A stretch of DNA of 64,000 nt from Whitmania pigra. Its lineage: Eukaryota; Annelida; Clitellata; Hirudinida; Haemopidae. This document shows positions 1 through 11,700 of the stretch, piece after piece. Numbering within the stretch: position 1 is the stretch's first letter; every line of letters starts with the position of its first letter. Location: positions 1 to 64,000 of the forward strand of contig JAJTWR010000003.1 in assembly GCA_021613335.1 (NCBI GenBank). Direction: 5' to 3'. The translations under genes and the position numbers were made by a program. The notes beneath the pieces are model-generated. The model was not told the DNA's origin and searched no databases. It worked only from the letters and a program-made list of their open reading frames with translations.

Positions 1-2900
1 CCTTTTATTGAAATTACTGGATTATATATTATTTATCTTGAAAAACTCGTGGTTTTCTCAAATGGTACTCAAATTCTCTCGATTCGTTGTATCACTCGTT
101 TAAGCAGTCAGGAATGAGTCTTATAAGAATGAAAGTGTTTTTTTCCAATGTTTGCAAACCGTAATCCCACCATAAAATTAATTTCCGTTGCAACATGCAC
201 TTAATTTAACCTAACCCTAATCCAAACCCTAACCCTAAAATTGTTAACCCTAACCATCGTTTTGGAATGCTCTTAGAAGACACAGAAAGCGTCTAACCGT
301 AAGCAAATGTCCTTTTATTGAAATTACTAGATTATATATTATTTATCTTGAAAAACTCGTGGTTTTCTCAAATGGTACTCAAATTCTCTCGATTCGTTGT
401 ATCACTCGTTTAAGCAGTCAGGAATGAGTCTTATAAGAATGAAAGTGTTTTTTTCCAATGTTTGCAAACCGTAATCCCACCATAAAATTAATTTCCGTTG
501 CAACATGCACTTAATTTAACCTAACCCTAATCCAAACCCTAACCCTAAAATTGTTAACCCTAACCATCGTTTTGGAATGCTCTTAGAAGACACAGAAAGC
601 GTCTAACCGTAAGCAAATGTCCTTTTATTGAAATTACTGGATTATATATTATTTATCTTGAAAAACTCGTGGTTTTCTCAAATGGTACTCAAATTCTCTC
701 GATTCGTTGTATCACTCGTTTAAGCAGTCAGGAATGAGTCTTATAAGAATGAAAGTGTTTTTTTCCAATGTTTGCAAACCGTAATCCCACCATAAAATTA
801 ATTTCCGTTGCAACATGCACTTAATTTAACCTAACCCTAATCCAAACCCTAACCCTAAAATTGTTAACCCTAACCATCGTTTTGGAATGCTCTTAGAAGA
901 CACAGAAAGCGTCTAACCGTAAGCAAATGTCCTTTTATTGAAATTACTGGATTATATATTATTTATCTTGAAAAACTCGTGGTTTTCTCAAATGGTACTC
1001 AAATTCTCTCGATTCGTTGTATCACTCGTTTAAGCAGTCAGGAATGAGTCTTATAAGAATGAAAGTGTTTTTTTCCAATGTTTGCAAACCGTAATCCCAC
1101 CATAAAATTAATTTCCGTTGCAACATGCACTTAATTTAACCTAACCCTAATCCAAACCCTAACCCTAAAATTGTTAACCCTAACCATCGTTTTGGAATGC
1201 TCTTAGAAGACACAGAAAGCGTCTAACCGTAAGCAAATGTCCTTTTATTGAAATTACTGGATTATATATTATTTATCTTGAAAAACTCGTGGTTTTCTCA
1301 AATGGTACTCAAATTCTCTCGATTCGTTGTATCACTCGTTTAAGCAGTCAGGAATGAGTCTTATAAGAATGAAAGTGTTTTTTTCCAATGTTTGCAAACC
1401 GTAATCCCACCATAAAATTAATTTCCGTTGCAACATGCACTTAATTTAACCTAACCCTAATCCAAACCCTAACCCTAAAATTGTTAACCCTAACCATCGT
1501 TTTGGAATGCTCTTAGAAGACACAGAAAGCGTCTAACCGTAAGCAAATGTCCTTTTATTGAAATTACTAGATTATATATTATTTATCTTGAAAAACTCGT
1601 GGTTTTCTCAAATGGTACTCAAATTCTCTCGATTCGTTGTATCACTCGTTTAAGCAGTCAGGAATGAGTCTTATAAGAATGAAAGTGTTTTTTTCCAATG
1701 TTTGCAAACCGTAATCCCACCATAAAATTAATTTCCGTTGCAACATGCACTTAATTTAACCTAACCCTAATCCAAACCCTAACCCTAAAATTGTTAACCC
1801 TAACCCTAAAATTGTTAACCCTAACCATCGTTTTGGAATGCTCTTAGAAGACACAGAAAGCGTCTAACCGTAAGCAAATGTCCTTTTATTGAAATTACTA
1901 GATTATATATTATTTATCTTGAAAAACTCGTGGTTTTCTCAAATGGTACTCAAATTCTCTCGATTCGTTGTATCACTCGTTTAAGCAGTCAGGAATGAGT
2001 CTTATAAGAATGAAAGTGTTTTTTTCCAATGTTTGCAAACCGTAATCCCACCATAAAATTAATTTCCGTTGCAACATGCACTTAATTTAACCTAACCCTA
2101 ATCCAAACCCTAACCCTAAAATTGTTAACCCTAACCATCGTTTTGGAATGCTCTTAGAAGACACAGAAAGCGTCTAACCGTAAGCAAATGTCCTTTTATT
2201 GAAATTACTAGATTATATATTATTTATCTTGAAAAACTCGTGGTTTTCTCAAATGGTACTCAAATTCTCTCGATTCGTTGTATCACTCGTTTAAGCAGTC
2301 AGGAATGAGTCTTATAAGAATGAAAGTGTTTTTTTTCCAATGTTTGCAAACCGTAATCCCACCATAAATAAATTAATTTCCGTTCCAACATGCATTTAAT
2401 TTAACCTAACCCTAATCCAAACCCTAACCCTAAAATTGTTAACCCTAACCATCGTTTTGGAATGCTCTTAGAAGACACAGAAAGCGTCTAACCGTAAGCA
2501 AATGTCCTTTTATTGAAATTACTGGATTATATATTATTTATCTTGAAAAACTCGTGGTTTTCTCAAATGGTACTCAAATTCTCTCGATTCGTTGTATCAC
2601 TCGTTTAAGCAGTCAGGAATGAGTCTTATAAGAATGAAAGTGTTTTTTTCCAATGTTTGCAAACCGTAATCCCACCATAAAATTAATTTCCGTTGCAACA
2701 TGCACTTAATTTAACCTAACCCTAATCCAAACCCTAACCCTAAAATTGTTAACCCTAACCATCGTTTTGGAATGCTCTTAGAAGACACAGAAAGCGTCTA
2801 ACCGTAAGCAAATGTCCTTTTATTGAAATTACTAGATTATATATTATTTATCTTGAAAAACTCGTGGTTTTCTCAAATGGTACTCAAATTCTCTCGATTC
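1..2900. repeat. 310-bp satellite array with telomere-like motifs
   Basis: Nine full units and one partial unit lie head to tail. Units start at 1, 311, 621, 931, 1241, 1551, 1882, 2192, 2506 and 2816, and the last stops near 2900. The period is 310 bp, except that unit 6 is 21 bp longer and unit 8 is 4 bp longer. Each unit carries a block of CCCTAA-type motifs (208-255 in the first unit), degenerate copies of the common animal telomere repeat. Units are nearly identical. One G/A site in the phrase ATTACTRG reads G,A,G,G,G,A,A,A,G,A across the ten units. The window opens inside the array, so it may extend leftward. There is no conserved reading frame. A subtelomeric origin is inferred, not shown. 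Confidence 0.97.
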
Positions 2901-2970
2901 ATTGCCATCTTATTCAAAGTCGTTATTTTTAAGAGTAAAGTCCATTAGGTTTAGGATTAGACTGTCCGGT

Positions 2971-3480
2971 CTATCCTTTGTCAGGGAATTTTTTAAAGTT
3001 GTGTTTAACTACAGCTAGTGTTTTATTAAGATTCATTTTTTTATAGAGCGAGTTAACGTCTCCGGTAACGAGTGTTTCGGTATTTTCTAATTGTGTTCCC
3101 CTAATGTTATTGACGAAGTCGTAGCTATTAGCTATAAATGATTTAAGTTTACTTCCAAATTTGTTTATATGATGATCTATAAAGAATGCTATTTTTGGTG
3201 ATTCATTGTTAACATCCAATATGGTCGCTCTGGAGGTGTATTCAGGTCAGTCCATTTTGATATTGGTTTATGAATTTTTGGTATAATATAAAATTTTCTA
3301 ATGTTGTATGTGTCGTCAATTATGAGGAATTTAATGGTTTCGTAATTAATTATCTTATTTTCATATGCTGTTTTAATAATGTTAAGAATATTTCTATTGG
3401 CTAAACCAATGGTTTATAAAATTTAGAGTTACTCAATTGATTGATGATTTCTCTAGTTGTCGGTACAAAAGTATTCTTTA
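2971..3480 (-). mobile_element. Penelope-like element, reverse transcriptase fragment (degenerate)
   Basis: On the minus strand the stretch about 3400-3250 encodes a peptide with FYIIPKIHKP, matching the 'RFYGLPKIHKP' signature of Penelope-like RTs. After a frameshift near 3250, the frame 3219-2971 reads through a DHHINKF-like block into LVTGDVNSLYKKM, matching the motif A region (DVxSLYTNIP) that holds the first catalytic aspartate. Order and spacing fit a Penelope-like RT. The rest of the RT and any GIY-YIG endonuclease are missing, and the frame breaks and stops show it is dead. It lies about 70 bp from the edge of the telomere-motif satellite. The family call rests on remembered motifs. 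Confidence 0.72.
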
Positions 3481-4868
3481 AAGAAACAAACTATAGATTA
3501 TTGTTAAACCTGACATCATGCAATCCGAAATACTTTCAGAGTCATTGTGAAATCTCAATCTATTCGATACAAACGACTGTCATCGAAAAGGGAGTATTTC
3601 ATTAAAACGAGCAACGAACTTATTAAATCGCAAAAATATAGCGAATCAAAAAAATGAGGAATCCTCAGAGATTTCGCTAACTCGGAAGAAAAAGCAATTA
3701 ATAAAACAAAAAACAAATGTGAAATCTTACCGTTTGTAATCCCATTCAGCAAAACAAAATGGCAGCTCGCGAAGTACAGAAAAGTCCGAGTACGACTATT
3801 TCAGTAAATTCAAAACTGTTGCGGCATTCACTAAATTTGTTTTCTAGATTTATTTAGAATCAAACTGCTTCGAACTGGCAGCACGTGCAACTCCGCACGC
3901 CTGCGCGCAACAAAGACAATTAAAATCCAATATGGACGAATTGTCTCGAAGGATGAACTTTTAAACATTAAGTCACTCGGACAATATTTATGGTTCATCT
4001 GAACGATATTGGAAAGATCATAGAAATCTTTCTAAATATTGTCAAAAAAATAATAATTCTCGCGTGTTTGGTCCACGATGAAAAAAAGTTTTTTTGTCAA
4101 CCAATTTATTTACACTTTATTTTTGACAAGTTGTTCAAAAAAAAATGTGTTTTAATAAAAAGGTTTGCTTACCTAATTATTCATCCCTCATATAGAATAA
4201 GTCTATTTCATAGAGAAAGGAATATTTATTCCACCAAGGAATAATTACCAAATTAAATAATTAAGAGATCGGGAACAATAAATCTTGTTTATGTCCTGAT
4301 AATGACTTGACAAGTCCCGGCACTTCAAAGAACCGGCAAACTTGACTCGTATCCTGGGCAGATTCAATTTGCATCTGACACCTCCGAATTTATTCTTCAA
4401 GAAGAACCGTTTTACAACGGTTTCCTGCCTGTTGGGGGTTGTTAACTGTTGTTCTCGAGGGACCGAAAGTGGATAAGGCTTTTCCTTGTGGATTCTAACC
4501 CTAACCATAACCCAGGGGAAAACATCATTTTTGATTAAATAAGTAGCACTTATTTATTTTAAGACAAATTACTCTAATAAAACACAACCCTTTTGCAGTG
4601 TTATTCATCACAGCAGTTCCATGTTTATAAGCGTTGCTGTATGGCGATATGGAATAAATTATCAGTGAAAACTATGCTATTATATTATATATTATCTCAA
4701 CGGCATGGTTTATTGGTTGAGGCAAAATGTGACAAAAATAACCAATTATATTTATTTGTTAAAGCTTTCAGATTTATTCGTGTAAGCACAAGACGGAAAA
4801 CAACTTCAACAGTTTGTCAAATTTTGAAAATCAAGAATAATAATGACAACGAAATTAGATTTATCAAG
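3481..4868. other. no gene recognised
   Basis: AT-rich sequence with several short open frames on both strands, none of which resembles a known protein or shows paired splice sites. A short CCCTAACC motif occurs at about 4497-4510, like those in the satellite. The segment may be decayed repeat DNA. Confidence 0.5.
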
Positions 4869-5820
4869 TTAAACAAATCCCTGTTCTAGCTTAGTGTTCC
4901 TTGCTATTGCCTGAATCAAATCAATAGCTTCAATGTTGTCACCAACACTATTCGATGCTCTGGCAACATTTGATCCATACAGATTATCATATCTAGCCTT
5001 GTGATTTCTGATCAAAGATTGCAAGAATTTTGAATCTTCATCAAGTGATGGCTTTGCGCACATTTGGCAAGTTTCATTCAATATAGCAATTCGTTTTTTT
5101 TTTAGTTTTCATGAAGGGCAAAAAATCAGATTCTGAGTCATTGTTTGTGTTTTGAGCAGCCATCCTTTTTTCCATAACGATACACTTTTCTCTATATAAA
5201 TTCATTTCTTCTTTAATTTTGGCAATTACTTTCATCAACCTTTTAACCTCCAATTTTAGTTCATTTTCTTTCTCGTGAAAGATCATTGGATCATGGTTTG
5301 ACTTTAAAGCATCAAATCATCAGCACCTCTCAACTTTTCACTAACTTCTGGCAAAGTTGTAGATGGCTGAGATTTTTCCAATGCGATTTCAAAACTCTTT
5401 CTCATGTTTTCTTGTGTATCTAAACTTTTTTGTAAGCCGATTTTGAGAGATTTGTTTTCAAACATGAGACGATTTATGTCTGAGCTTATGAGTATAGTTG
5501 ATGTTAGTTCCTTTATTCGTGTTTCAGCACTCTTTGATGTACTGTGTTGTTTATTTTGCTTGAGCATGTTATCTGATGATTTGATATTTGTAGATTTTTT
5601 ATCATTCAAAGCTTCTTGGGTCAATCTTTGCAATTCGTTCTTTAATGTTTCAATCATTATTTTCATCTCTTCAACATGAATTGATTTTATGTCCTTCTGG
5701 AGCTTCTTGTTTTTCTTTATATTTTTCTTCAATTTTTGAAACTTTGCATTTCAAATTATTTATAACAGTGAATGAGTCAAGTCCGGCGAGTGTGTACATT
5801 ATTTGCGTATGGATCTGCAA
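4869..5820 (-). pseudogene. Frameshifted coiled-coil protein fragment
   Basis: Reading leftward from a possible acceptor (TTTTTGCAG near 5820), one continuous charged, helical protein can be followed only by changing frame three times: near 5710, near 5316 and at the homopolymer run around 5095. The pieces (5732-5304, 5286-5074 and 5081-4869) are rich in K, E, Q and L with heptad-like spacing and join in order. The last contains a CxxC (ETCQMCAKP) and ends at a stop at 4869. No family was recognised. The good order with repeated frame breaks suggests a decayed gene fragment; assembly or sequencing errors in homopolymers are the alternative. The apparent acceptor argues against a simple processed copy. 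Confidence 0.6.
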
Positions 5821-6134
5821 AAATCGGAGTCACTTAAGAGAATCTTCAATAAAATATTATTTATTTCATTATTAATAAAATCCTATAATAATAATAATGC
5901 GTATCGTTTCTTTTACATAACTAAAACTAATTAACAAGTACAAACCATCTTAGTTAAGCAACGGACCTTAACCAAATAAATAAATAAATCAAAGGCGATA
6001 GCCCCTCATCGGTTATCTCGAAACTCAGAACTAATCGCAGACTTTAAAGTGAAAACGCCGACATCCCACATTGAAGTGAAACCGCTAAATTCCCACGAGT
6101 TGGGGTTTTGAGCATTACCTATAAAATGAAGCAT

Positions 6135-6163
6135 TTGTAGAAATAATTTCGTTAATTGTTCTC
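6135..6163. repeat. Left copy of 29-bp target-site duplication
   Basis: Begins TTGTAGAAAT and ends TTGTTCTC. It repeats at 7099-7127 with one mismatch and frames the CR1/L2-like fragment. Confidence 0.75.
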
Positions 6164-7098
6164 AAATATAATAATAAGTTAGGTGATGATGATTATTACA
6201 AAATAAAAGTCAATTTTTTATTTTTATCATACTTATTTTTTTAAATAGCCTAATAATGACCATCATAAGCAGCGTGGTCACTAGTCGGGTCTTCAGCAAA
6301 TTCAATCGTTTAGTATTTTGCGGAATTGCACGGATACCATCAATGATTGGAATCTCGTTAACTTTCTTAAACTGAATCCGCAGATAACCGAAATTCATTG
6401 ACAAAACCTCTCGTCTCAAAACTCTGTCGCGTCCTCTTTCCATAAACGTCGCTGGAACCCTTTTTTTCCTTCTTCTACAATCCTAGATGTTATTTTTGAT
6501 TCGCACCTCACCTTCCTGCAATCAGCTCACCTGGGTACATCAGTTCGCTACTTTCCGTCGACACTTCTGCCCTTGAATATAGCCTCGTTCTCTCTCATCT
6601 AGACTATTGTAATTCCCTTCTTTATGGTACATCTGCCTTTTTAATACATTTCTTACAACGTGTCCAAAATAAGTTTAACAAGCTTGTTTTCCTCAACCCC
6701 ACCCTCAATAGTAAGGACTGCCTGAAACAATTGCACTGGTAGCCGATTCACATCGTATCACCTTCAAAATCGCCCTCATGAAATATCACACTCTTGTGAC
6801 ATCCGCCAAACACATCCACCATTCATCTTCAACCAATCAATAGGTCATCACTAGTCAACAGAGGCTTCTCTTACGCTTCCCCTCGTAAGAGCCCACCCAT
6901 CTCTGGAGCTCTTCAAGCGTCACCTGAAGACTCATCTCTTTAGGACTTCAAGGGACAACGAAAACACAAAGTCTTTCTGACGATATGCACATGGCCTTAC
7001 AAATTAATTATTAATAATATTGTTGTTATTACGAATTTCATCCCAATATTAAGACTCTTCTCACAGAGTGTTGAGTTTTTATTTATCAAATAAAATAA
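6164..7098 (+). mobile_element. CR1/L2-like non-LTR retrotransposon 3' fragment
   Basis: The plus strand carries the C-terminal part of a non-LTR RT in broken frames. About 6330-6410 gives CxDTINDWxxxNFLKLNP, the typical post-catalytic segment. About 6580-6720 gives SHLDYCNSLLYG followed by LQRVQNKFNKLVFLNP. About 6880-6950 resembles the SLELFKRHLKTHLF end. Stops and shifts make it inactive. The sequence ends in an A/T-rich tail near 7080-7098. It is bounded by direct repeats at 6135-6163 and 7099-7127 (28 of 29 bases the same), interpreted as a target-site duplication. CR1/L2 placement is by motif memory only. Confidence 0.8.
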
Positions 7099-7127
7099 TT
7101 GTAGAAATAGTTTCGTTAATTGTTCTC
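7099..7127. repeat. Right copy of 29-bp target-site duplication
   Basis: Matches 6135-6163 at 28 of 29 positions and directly follows the A/T-rich 3' tail of the retroelement fragment, as expected for target-primed insertion. Confidence 0.75.
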
Positions 7128-8653
7128 TAACTGTGTTGTGGGGCACTCAAGTTCTTTCAAAGTGGCTTCGAGATGAAATTGTTGGATCGTCAATATTTGT
7201 GTAAATTACTGGCACACAACAGAAAGTATTTTAATTGAGAATTTACTGAGCAATCGAAGGGACGAGGCGAGTTGAGAAAGCTGACCACTGTAGTGATGAG
7301 AGAATCCAGTGATTGGGCTGTAGCAATGGGTGTGCTATGCGACGACCGAATGAACTACTGAACTTAGAAACTCCTACCGCGGAGCTAACCGACAGGGAAT
7401 CATCAGAGGAGTGCCCCCGTCATCAAACGTTTCGGCCCAAACTCCTGACGTTCTCGAGGGGTGGGCCACACACCCGTTGATCAGGCGGGTGTCCCTGTCG
7501 GTGAAAACCCTACCTATCCGACTTCATCGTAACGCACCGCACGTTATATGATGATCGATGAAATTCACGACGACCTTTGCGCATCGATCTCATATAATGC
7601 ACACTGAGGATGCGTAATGAATAATAAAGCGGATTTGTAGTGAGGCTGTAGTTTTCTTGTTTAAATTGAATAATTTCAAGCAACAGTATTCCCAGCATTC
7701 ATAGAGACATCTTGAGACATCTCGATAAACCTCAAAGCATTTAACATAGATTTGCAAACATTTGTGACATTAAAAATATATTTATTTATTGGCGTTATTA
7801 ATATTATTTTTTAAATAACTTAATATTATTTTTAAAATACTATATTATCAATATATATTGAGAAACACTTACTTTTAATCATTTTTAATCACTTTAGGTG
7901 GAGCTAATTTTGTTTATGGGGTGGAGCTATCTCTCTTATATTTCATCTCATTAAGGCAGCTCCGACGGTTTTACCGACTTGTACCCCCCGTCAGTTAAAA
8001 CTGGAAGTGTTTTTACCTTAAGCATCCAAGGGTTAAATAGAAAATTTACAATATAAACTAAAAGCTTACGCACATGAATATTAATCAGCATGCGCCCAAG
8101 CTCACCAGCTTTGAAAACGACACTTACGCTCTAAGCCCAGAAGAGGTTCTTTGGCAATAAAACGCAAAATAATTTATCGATTTTTTTAATAAACTAAACT
8201 GGCCCTACAGTCAACTTACTCAAGTGATTCAAGTTTCAATCACATCGGTTCAGGATTAAAGATTTGTGTAAGAAATATGCTTACGTACATACATAAATAC
8301 ATACAAGTTCCTTGTTATATATATATAGATTAAATTAATTAGATTTAATGGTTTTTATACTAAATATTTTATTTTCACTATTAATAATCATGCCCTACCT
8401 GATTGGCTTCCAGCTTTTGTAAATCTCTGATCTAGAAGTGCTTGTGCAACAGTCTAGTTACCCTCCAACAATACAGCAAACTCTTATGCTTTTCTCGTGA
8501 ATTTAGCACATTTTTTATTATTTTTATTTTAATTAATTTGTTTTTTGTATTTAATCGTACTCTATTGATAATAGAACAATTTCATAATTAAATTTTTAAT
8601 AAAGATGTAATTATTATTCATATGTCATTTGATTGGCTAGACCGTTTTGCGAA
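7128..8653. other. unassigned intergenic DNA with a GC-richer island
   Basis: No coding region was recognised. The part at about 7370-7510 is clearly richer in G+C than its surroundings, without a supported reading frame. The remainder is AT-rich. APEH begins just downstream, so 8500-8754 may contain its promoter. Confidence 0.4.
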
Positions 8654-8669
8654 TTCTCTAAGTCGAGGT

Positions 8670-8720
8670 TATTTATTTATTTGATTATAGTCCGTTACAT
8701 AACCGAGATGATTTGGACTT
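8670..8720 (-). mobile_element. Tiny AAAT-tailed retroposed insertion, copy 1
   Basis: A 51-bp segment lies between two exact copies of TTCTCTAAGTCGAGGT (8654-8669 and 8721-8736). Read on the minus strand it starts about GTCCAAATCATCTC and ends in repeated AAAT units. A second copy with the same start point and tail lies at 28311-28384 between a different duplication. On the plus strand the core is bounded by AGTCC and GGACT and contains GTTACATAAC, an inverted repeat. There is no coding capacity. It is either an extremely small SINE-like unit or a repeatedly identical 5' truncation of a longer element. Confidence 0.75.
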
Positions 8721-8754
8721 TTCTCTAAGTCGAGGTGCTTGCTTCAGCTTTTGA

Positions 8755-11700
8755 ATGGCATCAGCGGAAGCTGTGGGGTTATTCGCAGAACTTGCGTCTG
8801 TACCATCTGTGAAATGCGGATCAATTACGAAAAGTTGCAGTGGGAATAATTTTTTGTGCAATAGTACCTGGAACCAACGGGATTTAACTACGAATCGATT
8901 GTCGCTTTTCTCCCGCACTTATGCTATCACGGACCAGGAGATACTAAAATCACATCCATCGGAACTCAATAATGAGTGAGAAGTTTATATTGGACTTCGA
9001 AATGTTGCATTTTATTATTAAATCTAACGGAAAGTTATAACTTGATTTTAGACAATGGAACGTTGTATCGCATTCGGGTAGTTTCAGAGCAGTCGTACGT
9101 AAAATCAAAGACAACAAATCAAATGAACTAAAGCAATACATTGAGGTAATAAATTTCTAGTGTCAGCAAAGATTACTTAACTTGGTTAATGAAATTCTAT
9201 GACTCATTAAATAATAAATTGCAAACAAAATCTAGATTTGGAGTGAAGATTCGAAAAATTTAAATCTCGAAGCACAAAGTTTGGAACAACATGGCGAAAT
9301 CTACGATGATGGTTTGCTACAGGTTTAGTTGTGGTTTATGATTTTTCACATAAGCATTTTTTTACCTAGATTCAGTTTTTGGCTCAGTAAAGTGGTCCCC
9401 TTCAGAAACCAAGCTTCTCTATATAGCAGAAGAAAAACAACCAAAGTCTGTATCATACTTCAAACAAGGCCCTAAATCAAATGCTGAAATTGAAGTAGGA
9501 GCTTATTTATTAAAATTAATAATTAAGGCAATCAGTTTATGAGTACGATTTGAATTGTATTGAATCAGGGTGAATTATATGTGTACAAGGAAAGCTGGGG
9601 TGAGCAGATGATAAATAAATGCAAACCTGTTCTTTGTCTTCTCGATTCGGCTTCTTCTTTGGTTTCTGTCTTGGATTGGCTACCCCAATATTTGTGCTAT
9701 GGGCAGGTCAGTTATTTCTAGTGCTGACTCACAAGAATATTTAAAGTGATCATCTTTCATTTTAGGCCGTATGGGGATGTGATGACTCAATGGTTTATGT
9801 AGTTGGATGGTACACAGACCCCTACAGGCTTGGGATAATTTACTGTCCAATCAGAAAGTAAGTGAAGGCTAATTATTTATGATTTTTTTTCGAATTATTG
9901 TTTTGCTATAATTGTGGACTCCATCTACATTTGGTCAATGAACTCTGCATATTAATTTTTAAAACATGGTTAAAGTTAAATTGTGCTCTCAATTTGCTTT
10001 ATTTGCATCACCTAACATTAAGAAATAATATCCAGCTAATACTGTTGTGGTAGATGCATCGTTAATTTACATGATTTAAAAACCTTCAGGAATGTTTTGC
10101 TGAAAGTCAATTTGAAGAAGAAGATATGGGGTTATTTAAAAAAATTATCATTATATAACAATACATTTAATGGTTCTAGTTGTTGCAATTTCACACATAA
10201 AATGGTTTATGTAAACATTGCATTGCCTTATGAAGATGAGATATTTTGTGACATTATAATCTAGATCAAATTGGTCCAAGGGATAGGTCTATATCCTTTC
10301 CAGTCCTCAGCCCCATGGGAGACAAAATGGTCTATTTGGATGCTCGGTGTGAAGGCCCTCACATGCAATGCAGTCGGTTGATACTCCACGAAATACATGG
10401 TGATAAGTGGAAAGTTGTGGTTGACGTTGTGGCATCTCCTTCAAAAGGTAGAAGTATTGATATTAAAGTTGCTTATTTATTCTGCACATCTATAATTAAT
10501 TATTAAATGGTGCTTTCATCTATAGCAGTGACATTTCAATCTCATTGATGATGTCTTACAGATTCTTTTCCTGGGTTATACTGTTCCAGCCCAAATCACA
10601 AATTTTGGTCAAAGGATAATGTAAGAGTAGTCCTACAATCTCATTGGAGGAGTAGAGTTGTGAGTATTCTCTTTTCACGATTATAATTTTTGGCAAGAAT
10701 CTCAAGTTATGCTTTTTAACAACAGGATCTTTTGGTAATTAACACTAATGACCTTACTGTGAAAAGACTGACAAGCGGTCAGATTGGAACTTCTTGATTT
10801 AAATTTATATGAATTTCATTTCTAATTGATATATTTCTGCATCATTGAAGACACTGATATTGGCTGTTGGAAATTGTTGGCATTGGATAAGAGTGACAAC
10901 ATCCTGGCTTGCAGATCCTCTGTCAACCAATCAGATCAGCTAGTTCTTGGAAGGCTCCCTGAGTCTGGACACGAAGAAGAAATCTGCTGGCGTGTTTTGA
11001 GTGGATCGCAATTTGATGCTCAAAACCGGATGAAATGGTCTATTATACCTATGCAGGTTCCGGAAGCCCTCGTCAACAAGGATTTTGGTTACTCAAACTA
11101 ATTATTATTATTATTATTGTCATCATTGCTATAAATTATTAATGCACTATTAATATGTTATTATGTACTAGTGATATTCATCCATCCAAACATATCATTT
11201 ACACTTGCCATTAGCATTTCTGTAATTCTTCTGATAGTTTGGCTTAATATCATATCACATGATATACTATTACACCATTGCTATTAATGTTATGATTAGA
11301 AATATTGGCAATGGACAATTTCATATAAATGGATTATTTACACTATTTATTTCTAAGGTTGCCTTGACTTTGAATGCTTGCTCATTGAGCCCATAGGCCT
11401 AGAGGACAAGAGACCGCCTTTGCTTGTCTTCAACCATGGTAGTGTGTCTTCAATAAAGCCCATAATTTCCACTACTCAAACTTCTTTGGCTTAAGGGACT
11501 TTTTTCTAGGTGGACCACATTCTGTTGTCCCTGCTGGCTTCAATCATCTCCTGGCTGGATATTGTCTTTCAGGACTGATGGTTTTATTAGGTAAGTCTTT
11601 TTATCAGTTGTGTTTATTTTTTAAATTGTTTGTTTATACCATAGTTTATTTTGCACATGCAAAAATATTCGTTTTTACTGGTACACATATTTTTATTTCT

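Noticed and set aside
1..2900. CRISPR-like array of direct repeats
   Set aside because: Units are contiguous 310-bp tandem repeats with no unique spacers, in a eukaryotic context.
3555..3752. 65-codon hydrophobic minus-strand frame as a small membrane protein
   Set aside because: No homology, no conserved start context and located in decayed repeat DNA.
4245..4508. 87-codon minus-strand frame
   Set aside because: No recognisable domain; it begins in a CCCTAACC motif that belongs to repeat-type DNA.
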